58,898 nt of DNA from Caballeronia arvi (GTDB taxonomy: Bacteria > Pseudomonadota > Gammaproteobacteria > Burkholderiales > Burkholderiaceae): the NCBI RefSeq assembly GCF_001544695.2, contig NZ_FCOM02000051.1, forward strand, positions 1 through 58,898, in the 5' to 3' direction. The notes under the pieces were generated by a model, which ran no database searches, had not been told where the DNA came from, and saw nothing but the letters and a program-made list of their open reading frames with translations. Each line of letters starts with the position of its first letter. The stretch's first letter is position 1. Below, one piece after another: positions 24,909 to 33,673 of the stretch. The translations under genes were made by a program, and so were the position numbers.

Positions 24909-25904
24909 ATGAACGGCAATAATGGTACGAACAATCGCGCGCCTATGCCGGTGGCATTCATCGGCATCGGCGTCGGATTGCTTGCGCTGGCGGGCGCATG
25001 GCGCGCGGCGGCGCATGTGTGGGCGATTCCCGATGCCGCGCCGACGCTGCTTACAGCGGTGGCGCTCGTCGTGTGGCTCGCGCTGCTCGCTGCTTACGGA
25101 CGCAAGTGGCTCGTCGAGCGGGATGCCGCGATCGAAGAAATGCGTCATCCGGTGCAATCGTCGTTCGCGGCGCTCGCACCCGTTTCGACGATGCTCGCCG
25201 CGCAAGCCGTGCAGGCGTATTCACGCGAACTCGCCATCGCGCTCTTCGCAATCGGCGCAGCGAGTTCGCTCGCGCTCGGCGTCTACCTTCATGGACGCTT
25301 CTGGCAAGGCGGCCGCAAGCCCGAACTGACCACGCCCGCCGTCTATCTGCCGACGGTCGCGCCGAGCTTCGTCGCGGGCACGGCGGCGGCGGGTCTCGGC
25401 TTCACGCAGATCGGCATGCTGTTCTTCGGCGCGGGCGTGTTCTCGTGGCTCGCGATCGAATCGATCGTGCTGCATCGCGCGGCCGTGCATGAGACGCTGC
25501 CCGACGCGCTGCGCCCGAGTCTCGGTATTCAACTCGCGCCGCCGGTCGTCGGAGGCGTGTCGTATCTCGCGATCACGCACGGCGTGCCGGATATCTTCGC
25601 TTACATGCTGCTCGGCTATGGCCTCTATCAGGCAATGATGCTTGCGCGTCTCGTGCCGTGGATGCGTCAGCGTGCGTTCACGCCTTCATACTGGGCGTTC
25701 AGCTTCGGCGCAGCCGCATTGCCGACGATGGCAATCCGGATGCTCGAGCGCGGGGCGACGGGGCCGATGGAGTGGATCGCACCGGTGGCGTTCGTCGTGG
25801 CGAATGGGGTGATCGGGGGTTTGATCGTGGGTACGGTGAGGGCGATGGCGGGCGGGCAGGTGATGCCGGCGGTCAAAGACGTCGATCCGAAACATGCCGC
25901 ATAG
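24909..25904 (+). CDS. TehA/SLAC1-like (C4-dicarboxylate/tellurite) membrane channel protein
   Basis: A 331-residue, about ten-TM protein in the SLAC1/TDT layout. P-M-P-V-A-F-I-G-I-G-V-G-L in TM1 is followed by regularly spaced helices and P-A-V-Y-L-P-T-V-A-P-S-F-V-A-G-T-A near the centre, the region corresponding to T-P-x-x-x-P-x-V-A in the family. E. coli TehA is an anion channel; others move dicarboxylates or sulfite. AAGGAGAAG before the ATG supports the start. It is the last normal-composition gene before the AT-richer island starting near 25905. Confidence 0.82.
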   Translation: MNGNNGTNNRAPMPVAFIGIGVGLLALAGAWRAAAHVWAIPDAAPTLLTAVALVVWLALLAAYGRKWLVERDAAIEEMRHPVQSSFAALAPVSTMLAAQAVQAYSRELAIALFAIGAASSLALGVYLHGRFWQGGRKPELTTPAVYLPTVAPSFVAGTAAAGLGFTQIGMLFFGAGVFSWLAIESIVLHRAAVHETLPDALRPSLGIQLAPPVVGGVSYLAITHGVPDIFAYMLLGYGLYQAMMLARLVPWMRQRAFTPSYWAFSFGAAALPTMAIRMLERGATGPMEWIAPVAFVVANGVIGGLIVGTVRAMAGGQVMPAVKDVDPKHAA

Positions 25905-26002
25905 CAAGAATATCAAACACCTTGAAGAGCCGCCTTGGCCTTTTCGAATGCGCGTTCAAGAACGGATGTTTCAACGGCTGGTCAAGAGAGTCCGATCCTT
26001 TA

Positions 26003-26022
26003 TAACTGCCTTTAGGCAGTTA
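26003..26022. promoter_or_regulatory. Near-perfect palindrome at the left edge of the type VI island
   Basis: TAACTGCCT (26003-26011) and AGGCAGTTA (26014-26022) form a 9-bp inverted repeat with a TT centre. It lies in the 241-bp AT-rich gap between the TehA-like gene and vgrG. It could terminate the upstream transcript or act as an operator for vgrG; no T-run follows, so the operator reading is somewhat preferred. Confidence 0.45.
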
Positions 26023-26145
26023 ATTCGGCACGAGAGTTTTGTCCCCTTTCTCTTGAAATAATAATGCGCTAGGATTCCTCGCGCCGAAACGGGCAGTTTT
26101 CGGTCTTTATCCGCGCACACAGTTCTTCCAAAGGACATCGTCTGA

Positions 26146-29100
26146 TTGCGCGATTTAGCAATCCTACCTATTCATGCGGAAGCGTCAGTGAACCGAAGAA
26201 ATGATTATCTAGCCGAACGCGAGAAATATTTCCGCGGAAAGCATCAGCACTATTTTCTTGATATGCCGCAAGCGGCAAGCTCGGCGCTTGCGGACATATT
26301 CGAACTCGAAGGTGTCGAGGCGATCGGTGAACCAACGCATTACCGAATTCGCTTCACGCATCCGTCGCACGCGCTTAAGCGTGAGGAATACATTGGAAAA
26401 ATGGCGTCGTTCGTAACGCGTATCCCGTCCGTCACGCAATACGGAATCGTGAAGAGCGAGCCGGAGCGCCGCGTTCAGGGCGTCGTGAGGTCGTTCTCGT
26501 GGGTGGGAAGTTCGCGGGAGGAAAGTACTTTTGAAATAGTCTTGGAATCCCGGCTCGCATTGCTCCGGAACACGCCGAAAGTCCGATTCTTTTTCGACAT
26601 GACTTTCCCCGAAGTCATGACGCAAGTCCTCAAGGAAAACGGCTTCGACCAGTTGCAAGCCGACTTTAAATTCCTGCCGTTCTATTACGAATATCGCAAA
26701 AGGCCGATCATCACACAATGGCAAGAAGACGACCTGACGTTTATTCAGCGCCTATGCCGCCGCGCGGGAATCTGGTTCGTTTGCGAAGCAGGCGAGCATT
26801 GCGAAATCATCGTTTTCGGCGATGACCTCACGCACTATTTGCGCGATGACGGTTACAACATGCCGTATCGCCCTGAGAGCGGGATGAACGATGTTGGCGT
26901 CGAATCCGTTGATGCATTGACGATGCGCGCGATCAGCGTTCCAACGAGCTTTGCGGTGCGCAGCTACACGCAAGACAACGGTTACGAGCCGCTCGACGCG
27001 ACAGCGACCATTCATCAAGACCCTACGACGTACGGGGAAACATACACGTACGGCACGCCGTTCCAGACGAAAAAAGACTTGGAAGACGAGGTTCGCGTTC
27101 GACAACAAGAAGCGCTCTGTGATCAGGTGCGCTACGAAGGCGAGACGAACAAAGTCCACATCGGCCCGCGCTGTGTCATGCAGTTGACGAACCGCGAGTT
27201 ACCCGACGCGCCGCACGGACTCTTGATTACCCGTACGAAAGTGACCGCATCGCGCAAGGAGCGCTACAAGCTCGAATTCACAGCGATTCCGAACGAACTG
27301 GAGCGGCCTTATCGCATGCCTCGGCTGGAGCAGACGTGGCCTCATATCGACGGGACCATCACGGGGACGATCGCTTCTCCGGGGGACTATCCTCATCCGT
27401 TCATCACGAAGTCCGGGGGCTATGTCGTGCGGGTTCATGCGGATCGTGACTCGCGCAAGCCGGGGCTGGATTCGTGCGTCATGTATCTCGCCAAGCCTTA
27501 TGCCGGTAAGCATCAAACCGGCATGCACTTCGGGTTGGTGGACGGAACGCTAGTCGCGATCGCATTTTTTCAGGGCAATCCGGACTTGCCCTATATTGCC
27601 CACGCGCTGAACTCTTCTGTTCATCCCGATCCGATCAACAGCGAAGATCGCTGGCTTTCCCGTGACACGATCCACGGAAGAGCCAACAACACGATCCAGT
27701 TCGAAAATTGGCCGGGAGAGCAACACGTCAAGGTTGCCACCGAGCACGGCAAGTCTCAACTCACGCTCGGTCACGTGGTCGGAAGAAATCCGGGGCGTGA
27801 ACCTCGCGGGCAAGGCTATGAGCTTAGGAGCGACATGAAAGGCGTCGTCCGCGCCGGTGATGGGCTGTTATTGACCGCCGAGGCGCAAGCAAAGGGCAGC
27901 GGAAAGATAACGGATACATCGGGCGCGGAGCAGGTCTTTGGCGTCACGCAAGACGAAGCTCATGAACTCGCTCGCGCGGCGACTGCTGCCAGGGCCGAAA
28001 TCGCCGACTTGCGTAGCGAAAACCGATGGCTCAAGGATGAGCTGGCGGATGTGAAGAAGCAGGTTATTGCGCTTTCTGCGCCCGCTGGCATCGGCATGGC
28101 GACGCCTGATCGCATGATGATGGCGGCCGGTAAAGACATTTCGGTTGCCACGTCGAGCCGCTTCAACGTCAGCGCGATGAAGCATATCGCAATGGCCGCG
28201 CGTGAAAAGTTGTCGTTATTCGCCTACCAGTTCGGCATCGGTATTAGGGCTGCGCAAGGGCCGGTGCAGATCGAGGCACAGAGCGATGTCATGTCGCTGG
28301 CAGCGCAGAAGGATGTGACGGTATCGAGTGTGGATGGCGCGGTGCGTGTGCGCGCCAAGAGCGACATGACCGTCGAGTGCGGCGGCGCGTTCATCGAGAT
28401 CAAAGACGGGAATATGACGCTCGGGGGACCGGGGAAGCTGACGTTCAAGTTCGCCGGGATGAAGAAAAGCAAGGCGGAGGTCACGCATTTATCAGCTCCT
28501 GCATTTGCAACAACCGTAGTGCCGTTCCAGACACGCTGCGAGACGTGGCTGAACGGCAATACGGCAGCCGAGACAGTTTCGCCTTCTGAAACTATCGTTG
28601 ACTGGAAGCAGTTTGCGAACGTCGAAGCATCGCCCACCGCACCGACTTACCTTGCAACTGACGAGAAGGCTTCGGAGAATTCAAACGCGGACCCCGATTC
28701 GAAGTACGAACCCAAGCTACCGACTACACCCAAAGGGCAGACGCCGACGCCGGTCAAGCTCGAAAAACCTGTCCCCTGCGACTGGAAACTTAAGAGACTA
28801 ACGAAAGAGGTTGAAACTGAAACTGAAACCGGGCAATACAAAGCGCTTGACAATAATCGCCAAGTATTGGTCGACCGAAACGGTAAGCCGACCTTCGCAG
28901 GCGCTGTGATGCCCGCAAGCTTTCAAGTCGAATATGACCCGGACGCAAAGACGGTTACTGCAACAGTTCGAGTAAAGATCATGCCCGTTGAACTTGTAAA
29001 GGCTGATCCTTTCGGAAACCAAATTCTGACTGACGGAAAGCCGGAGTCAATTCCATATCATCATGATCTCCATTGGGACGTTGTACGAGAGGGCGTAGGT

Positions 29101-29718
29101 CATAAGACTTCGGCCGGCTATGTCATGCAACATCGTGACCGAGTAGGAAATAGCTTTGATCTGGTGGCTCAAAAAAGCAAGGTAGAAGGTGTTCTGAATT
29201 CTCATCGGTGTCTATTAATTCTAGATGGATGTTCACGAGGAACCGCCTGCGGCTGTCGGGTGAACGTCAAATTCAAAGTGGAATTCTTATTGAGCTTGCG
29301 GGGCGCACGCGTAGATGGCGCGCATAAGGAAGTGTGGCTCTTCCCACGTTCAAACCGCGCAGACGCAGCTTGCTGGGGAGAGGAAAACGGTGAACTTAAG
29401 AATGGAATCTTTATCGCATCGCCAGAAGGAAATGTTGTCGCACATGAATGCGGTCATCTGTTTTCATTCCCGGACGAATATTGGAAGAGTCAAGGTTGGG
29501 TGCACAGAAGTTACATCGATGCAAACAAGGAATTAGATTTCGCTAAAGGCGATGCCAATGTCAGTGAACAAGTTTGGCAATTGGAATCCCTGACTAATTT
29601 GATGGGTTACGGAGCCCTGAATCAAGCTTCAATGGTTAGTCCTACTTATCTGGAATATGTGCGCAAATCGTTTTCAGAATTGAGCAACAAGAAATGGAAG
29701 ATCGGATATGAAGCTTAA
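26146..29718 (+). CDS. vgrG: VgrG spike protein with C-terminal metzincin-like protease domain (evolved VgrG effector)
   Basis: Up to 1,190 residues against roughly 650-850 for a plain VgrG. Order: gp27-like base (about 20-390, with Q-W-Q-E-D-D-L-T-F-I-Q-R-L-C), gp5-like OB fold (about 400-520, T-I-T-G-T-I-A-S-P-G-D), DUF2345-like needle repeats to about 790, a Thr/Pro/Lys-rich linker near 835-870, then a roughly 300-residue extension. The extension holds H-E-C-G-H at 1100-1104, Asp1110 (F-P-D-E-Y) and a Met-turn-like L-M-G-Y-G at 1152-1156, fitting HExxHxxxxxD zincins such as snapalysin. It also has a cysteine cluster, C-S-R-G-T-A-C-G-C. TTG 26146 or GTG 26188 (better Shine-Dalgarno) may be the start. 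Inference: a spike-borne protease delivered by a type VI apparatus. Confidence 0.85.
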   Translation: MRDLAILPIHAEASVNRRNDYLAEREKYFRGKHQHYFLDMPQAASSALADIFELEGVEAIGEPTHYRIRFTHPSHALKREEYIGKMASFVTRIPSVTQYGIVKSEPERRVQGVVRSFSWVGSSREESTFEIVLESRLALLRNTPKVRFFFDMTFPEVMTQVLKENGFDQLQADFKFLPFYYEYRKRPIITQWQEDDLTFIQRLCRRAGIWFVCEAGEHCEIIVFGDDLTHYLRDDGYNMPYRPESGMNDVGVESVDALTMRAISVPTSFAVRSYTQDNGYEPLDATATIHQDPTTYGETYTYGTPFQTKKDLEDEVRVRQQEALCDQVRYEGETNKVHIGPRCVMQLTNRELPDAPHGLLITRTKVTASRKERYKLEFTAIPNELERPYRMPRLEQTWPHIDGTITGTIASPGDYPHPFITKSGGYVVRVHADRDSRKPGLDSCVMYLAKPYAGKHQTGMHFGLVDGTLVAIAFFQGNPDLPYIAHALNSSVHPDPINSEDRWLSRDTIHGRANNTIQFENWPGEQHVKVATEHGKSQLTLGHVVGRNPGREPRGQGYELRSDMKGVVRAGDGLLLTAEAQAKGSGKITDTSGAEQVFGVTQDEAHELARAATAARAEIADLRSENRWLKDELADVKKQVIALSAPAGIGMATPDRMMMAAGKDISVATSSRFNVSAMKHIAMAAREKLSLFAYQFGIGIRAAQGPVQIEAQSDVMSLAAQKDVTVSSVDGAVRVRAKSDMTVECGGAFIEIKDGNMTLGGPGKLTFKFAGMKKSKAEVTHLSAPAFATTVVPFQTRCETWLNGNTAAETVSPSETIVDWKQFANVEASPTAPTYLATDEKASENSNADPDSKYEPKLPTTPKGQTPTPVKLEKPVPCDWKLKRLTKEVETETETGQYKALDNNRQVLVDRNGKPTFAGAVMPASFQVEYDPDAKTVTATVRVKIMPVELVKADPFGNQILTDGKPESIPYHHDLHWDVVREGVGHKTSAGYVMQHRDRVGNSFDLVAQKSKVEGVLNSHRCLLILDGCSRGTACGCRVNVKFKVEFLLSLRGARVDGAHKEVWLFPRSNRADAACWGEENGELKNGIFIASPEGNVVAHECGHLFSFPDEYWKSQGWVHRSYIDANKELDFAKGDANVSEQVWQLESLTNLMGYGALNQASMVSPTYLEYVRKSFSELSNKKWKIGYEA

Positions 29719-31058
29719 CAAAGTGCCAAAAATTTATTTGGCCTTAACTATCTTTTTAACGTTTTTATCTAGCCCGATCAAGGAAGGATTTGCTATGTCT
29801 AACACGTCAAAACTAAATGTCGGTGGGTCTGGAGAAGGCTTCGGAATTACAAGACTTGGAGGCCATCAGCATGGCTCCAACTCTCTCGGCGTTTGGCTAT
29901 CTGGCGCAATCCGACTTGGGCTGTCGGACACCGTGTCATTCGAAAACTATCACGGCGTTGGCGTCGTGGATGCAAAGCTTTCGCGCGATGAACTCATCGA
30001 CGCGAAAGAGATTCATAGGCAATTATGCGCCGCTTCCATAAATGGACCTGTACACGAGGTGCCGGTTAAACGACGTTGACTGCATTGTCAACGGGAAACC
30101 AATAAGTTTGCAAGGCAAGACGTACGATCTACCTTCCGCCCTGTATTCGGTGGTTGATCGTTTCTATTTGAAGACGCGAACAAAATACGCTGAGGAAGGC
30201 TACACGATCGCCAAACTTGACGCCAACGTAGAAAAGATCGAGCGACAAAACAAGCGAGTGCTGATCGCTGTTAGGTTCTCAAATAATGGCCGTTATCCGA
30301 TAGTGCTTCCGCGACCAGATCGTTGGGACGCTCGAACCGGCGACAGACTTGAAATTGCCGCTCAGAATGTAAGCACTAAGGAGACGTGGAACGTCGGTCT
30401 GGCCGAACTTTCCCTCGTGGGCGCGGCGGACGATTCAACGGCGTCGATTGTCATCCTCCCTAGAGAGTCAGTCTCCGTTGCATACCTGACGACTCCGACT
30501 ACGAAGCTTCCTGCAGGGATTTACAAGGTTGATCTTTTGGTAGCTATCAGCGCGAGCGCGCCAGACGTAGCACCTAGCTTGGGATGGGTTGATTTTCATT
30601 CTGACTATAAAAACCCTACCAGCGTGACGTTCGACAGTGACTACCCCTCTACGCCCGAGGAATGGAAGGACTACGAGTCACGCAAGGCAAAGGAAGTGCC
30701 GCCCGTTGCGCCGGGTGCCGCGATTGTTGAGCCGGGCGCTTATCGCGAGACGTCAGCGTGGGAAAGCGGCGCCTTTCTTGTGGCGCTAAAGCAAGGCACA
30801 GTCGCGCCCGCGGCCAATATCAAGTTCGCAAGGTGGCAATGGACAGCCGATCCGACGCTACCTGTCAAGGCGAATCCCGGCGAAGCGTGTCCGCGTGAAG
30901 GTCGCTGGCTGCTGTGCTCGGAAAGGCTCTATTACCCAGACGTGGAAGCGCGCGCCTACTCGCAGCATGAACGACGCATGCGCGTGGGCGAGCCTTTTCC
31001 TGCGATCTCCGTAACCGGCGTATCGGATGACAAGCTGTACTGGGCTTGGCAAGGCTAA
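29708..31058 (+). pseudogene. Candidate periplasmic immunity protein, split by a frameshift
   Basis: Two overlapping frames look like one gene. Frame one (29708-30079, 123 residues) starts M-K-L-N-K-V-P-K-I-Y-L-A-L and has a signal-peptide-like core, then G-F-G-I-T-R-L-G-G-H-Q-H-G-S-N. Frame two (30042-31058, 338 residues, next frame) lacks a signal peptide and has TAA directly before its ATG and no ribosome-binding site. One skipped base near 30060-30078 would join K-E-I-H-R-Q-L-C-A-A-S-I-N-G to L-N-D-V-D-C-I-V-N-G-K-P-I and give a secreted protein of about 445 residues. The first ATG overlaps the vgrG end by 11 bp, the usual position of an immunity gene. A C-terminal G-E-A-C-P-R-E-G-R-W block resembles modules of type VI accessory proteins. 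Two separate genes remain possible. Confidence 0.55.
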
Positions 31059-31068
31059 AGCAGCATAA

Positions 31069-31091
31069 GGCCGGGGCGTCCTGCCCCGGTT
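31069..31091 (+). terminator. Stem-loop between the immunity candidate and the PAAR gene
   Basis: The stem CCGGGGC (31071-31077) pairs perfectly with GCCCCGG (31083-31089), extendable by two G-T pairs, around a five-base loop. It lies 13 bp after the stop at 31058 and 30 bp before the PAAR start. With no T-run it may only attenuate, lowering expression of the two downstream genes relative to vgrG. Confidence 0.5.
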
Positions 31092-31120
31092 CCACTCATC
31101 GAATCTGAGAGACACCACAA

Positions 31121-31381
31121 ATGACGCAGCCCGTAATACTGGGAGACCCAACCACGCATGGCGGCGTTGTCAAGACCGCCAGCAGCACATTCGAACTGGA
31201 AGATGGCCGAAACGTTGCGCTCATCCACGACATCGTGTCGTGCCCTCTACACGGCGACAATCCGATCATCGAGTCGGGTGCGGGTTACGAAGAAGACGGG
31301 CGTAATTGGGTCGTTCACGGCTGTAAAAGCCAGTGCGGGAGCATCGTCGGGGCAACAACAGAGGCGTTTGAAATCGAATGA
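31121..31381 (+). CDS. PAAR-domain spike-tip protein
   Basis: An 86-residue stand-alone PAAR protein beginning M-T-Q-P-V-I-L-G-D-P-T-T-H-G-G-V-V. The PAAR repeats and the conserved metal ligands are visible: T-H-G-G, C-P-L-H-G-D-N and H-G-C-K-S-Q-C-G-S supply the His/Cys set that binds zinc at the cone tip. PAAR proteins cap the VgrG trimer and sharpen the type VI spike. There is no effector extension. The stop overlaps the next gene's ATG, and the vgrG gene encoded 1.4 kb upstream is its likely partner. Confidence 0.88.
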   Translation: MTQPVILGDPTTHGGVVKTASSTFELEDGRNVALIHDIVSCPLHGDNPIIESGAGYEEDGRNWVVHGCKSQCGSIVGATTEAFEIE

Positions 31382-32796
31382 CCCGATCATGGAAGATTCC
31401 CACCGTTCCCGAACTGAAGGCGGAAGAGCCGCCAACGATATGGGTTCCGGTTATCGCACTGTTCATCATTCTCGCCGCCGGAATCATCGTTACGATCCTG
31501 ACCTGGAAACAGGGCGTATCCATTATCTCGGCAGAGTTCTTCGCGCGTGCGCTGCTAATCCCCGTGCTCATCTGGGGCGCGCTATGCGCGCTCTATTACC
31601 ACCCTTTCGAAGACTGGTCAGAGAAGACCACATTCTGGAATTGGCGCTGCAAAGGGAACTACGCGCGATGGCGCTACTGGACTCAGTGGCATGTCGCGAT
31701 CATTGACAGCGCGGTCGTAACACCCGAAGTCGATTTAGCCGAGCGAATGCTCGGACTGGAGGGAGATCCACCGAATAACACGGGAAAGTCTGTGCCGCTG
31801 CAACCGGGCTTGGCAGACAACGCGGAGAGAGTCTTGGAGAAGTTGATCGCGCCTCTCGCGAAACATGTAAAGCGGATCGACGGCACGGAGCGCTTACGGC
31901 TCATCTTGCAAGCGCGCGACGATGCGCTGATCGTGCCGCTGATGAGCGCATTCACAAAGCTCGGATTCGGCAAGGTGTCACCGTCAGCCATCTCGCGTAT
32001 CGACCCGGGCAAAGAGGCTTCACTCGTTGCGGAATGGCTCAAGCCGGAAGAGCCGTATTACGGATACGGACAACGCGAGCGCGCTTTCGATGCCTGTTTG
32101 CTCGTCGCCGCTCAGTTCAATCAGGAAGGCGTCGAACCGGACTGCACGGAGGCTGCTGTCGCGCTGTTCATTACTTCGGCGAGCGTCGCCGCCAAGTACA
32201 AGTTCGAACCGCAAGCGAAGCTGTTTCGTCCCGCTGTCGCCGCCCCCGCCAAAGTATCCGAGCGGCTACATGCGATGCAGACTGCCGCGCCCACGCCACT
32301 GGAACACTTCAAGCATATTTGGCATAGCAGCTTGCCGAAGCTCGCACGGCATAACACGGTGGCGGCTATCGAGGCGAACGAAAAGAAACTGATCGCGCAC
32401 GATCTTGACCAAGCAATAGGCAAACCCGGTCCCGCAAGCCCGTGGTTACTCCAGGCTTTGGCCGCGCGAATGGTGACGTTCGGACAAGGGCCGCAATTGA
32501 TCGCCGTTCCGGATGAGCAAGGCGTCATGCTCAATTTTGTCGCGTCAAACCTCTCGCACGTCCCCGACGTTCCAGACAATCCGCCATTAGCATTCGGCTC
32601 TTTTTCGCTCGCGTGCCTCTTAGCGTGCCTAGGTGGGCTGATGATGTTGCTAATCGCATCAGAAAAGGTCGGACCAGTTTGGTTTTGGACGATTCTTGGC
32701 GTTACGTTAATGCTGATTGTCGTAGGTGTCCCGGCGGGCTCGATTCTGAAATGCCGCCGTGTCGATGATGAATTCTGGTCCAACGCCCGGAGATAA
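31378..32796 (+). CDS. Type VI-linked four-TM membrane protein of unknown function
   Basis: A 472-residue protein with two TM helices near the N-terminus (about 21-42 and 53-73), a soluble domain of about 320 residues, and two more TM helices near the C-terminus (about 400-416 and 425-450). The start M-T-R-S-W-K-I-P-T-V-P-E-L is typical of membrane proteins I associate with vgrG/PAAR loci in Burkholderiales. The soluble part carries E-K-L-I-A-P-L-A and L-K-P-E-E-P-Y-Y-G-Y-G-Q-R-E-R-A-F-D. The ATG overlaps the PAAR stop (ATGA), so the two are coupled. No catalytic motif is visible. It may be an accessory or immunity factor, or a membrane-acting effector. Confidence 0.7.
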   Translation: MTRSWKIPTVPELKAEEPPTIWVPVIALFIILAAGIIVTILTWKQGVSIISAEFFARALLIPVLIWGALCALYYHPFEDWSEKTTFWNWRCKGNYARWRYWTQWHVAIIDSAVVTPEVDLAERMLGLEGDPPNNTGKSVPLQPGLADNAERVLEKLIAPLAKHVKRIDGTERLRLILQARDDALIVPLMSAFTKLGFGKVSPSAISRIDPGKEASLVAEWLKPEEPYYGYGQRERAFDACLLVAAQFNQEGVEPDCTEAAVALFITSASVAAKYKFEPQAKLFRPAVAAPAKVSERLHAMQTAAPTPLEHFKHIWHSSLPKLARHNTVAAIEANEKKLIAHDLDQAIGKPGPASPWLLQALAARMVTFGQGPQLIAVPDEQGVMLNFVASNLSHVPDVPDNPPLAFGSFSLACLLACLGGLMMLLIASEKVGPVWFWTILGVTLMLIVVGVPAGSILKCRRVDDEFWSNARR

Positions 32797-32875
32797 GATA
32801 CAAGAATGAACAAAGATCATTGTCGCAACACGAGCGAAGCGTCGGAGATGAAGGAAGGGCGGTTTCAACAAGCTG

Positions 32876-33673
32876 CTAAACCTCCAAAACCTCTCCGCCC
32901 CGCAACGCCCGCAACGGAACACCCGGCAACGCGGCGCGCAATTCCTCCAGAATCTGCGCGCCGTGCGGCGGTTTCAGATGCGAAATCAGCAACTCCGCCT
33001 TCAACTCGATCCCGCGCAAATCCTCCGCGATGAGCCGAGGACAATAATGATGCGCCGCGTGCGCCGTCACGATCTGCGCATCGGGAAACGCCGTCTCGAC
33101 GATCACATGCCGCAACCCCGGCAACGCACACACCAAGGCCCAGAATTCCGGATTCGTCGTGGTATCGCCGCTGAAAGCGAGGCACGCATCGCCGCTCGAA
33201 ACCGCGAAGCCCATCGACGGCACCGCATGCTGCGCGGGCAATGCCGTCACGGTGCGCCCGTTCAGCGTCCAGGACTCCCCGACCTCCAGCGCTTCGAAGC
33301 GCACGCCCGGCGCCTCGGGCGATGGAATCCGCGTGAAGTCCGGCCAGATCAGATTGTTGAAAATATGCGCCTGCAGGATATCGAGCGTCGCGCGGCTCGC
33401 GTGAACGGTCAGCGGCGCGCCGCGCGCATCGCCGACGGCATCGATCATCAGCGGCAGATACGCAATGTGATCGAGATGCGAATGCGTGAGAAACACATGA
33501 TCGATACGCGCGAGCGCATCATCGTCGAGCACGGCGACACCCGTGCCGGCATCGATGAGGATGTCGTCATCGACGAGCAGCGCGGTCGTGCCGCCCGGAT
33601 CGCCCGCGGCATCCGCGCTGCTGCCGATTGCGCCGCTACAGCCCAGTACGCGAACGTTCATGGTGGAGCTCAC
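32876..33673 (-). CDS. MBL-fold class II cyclic-nucleotide phosphodiesterase
   Basis: A 265-residue metallo-beta-lactamase-fold protein. The metal motif T-H-S-H-L-D-H is at residues 63-69 and is followed by I-A-Y-L-P-L-M-I-D-A-V. Later ligands lie in F-S-G-D-T-T-T-N and I-S-H-L-K-P-P-H, the arrangement of class II cAMP phosphodiesterases (CpdP/yeast PDE1 type). It should hydrolyse cAMP made by the CHASE2 cyclase encoded immediately upstream. A GTG start at 33673 overlaps that gene's TGA; an ATG start at 33661 is equally possible. It is the last gene of the minus-strand operon and ends 79 bp from the convergent type VI membrane protein gene. Confidence 0.87.
   Translation of the reverse strand: MSSTMNVRVLGCSGAIGSSADAAGDPGGTTALLVDDDILIDAGTGVAVLDDDALARIDHVFLTHSHLDHIAYLPLMIDAVGDARGAPLTVHASRATLDILQAHIFNNLIWPDFTRIPSPEAPGVRFEALEVGESWTLNGRTVTALPAQHAVPSMGFAVSSGDACLAFSGDTTTNPEFWALVCALPGLRHVIVETAFPDAQIVTAHAAHHYCPRLIAEDLRGIELKAELLISHLKPPHGAQILEELRAALPGVPLRALRGGEVLEV

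Noticed and set aside
25905..26145. A phage-type attachment site or integrase at the left edge of the type VI island
   Set aside because: Only a palindrome is present; no integrase gene, tRNA end or matching direct repeat at the right edge near 32800 was found.
29817..30041. A 74-codon frame inside the immunity candidate
   Set aside because: It overlaps the signal-peptide frame, whose translation is more protein-like, and ends in a stop just before the second frame.
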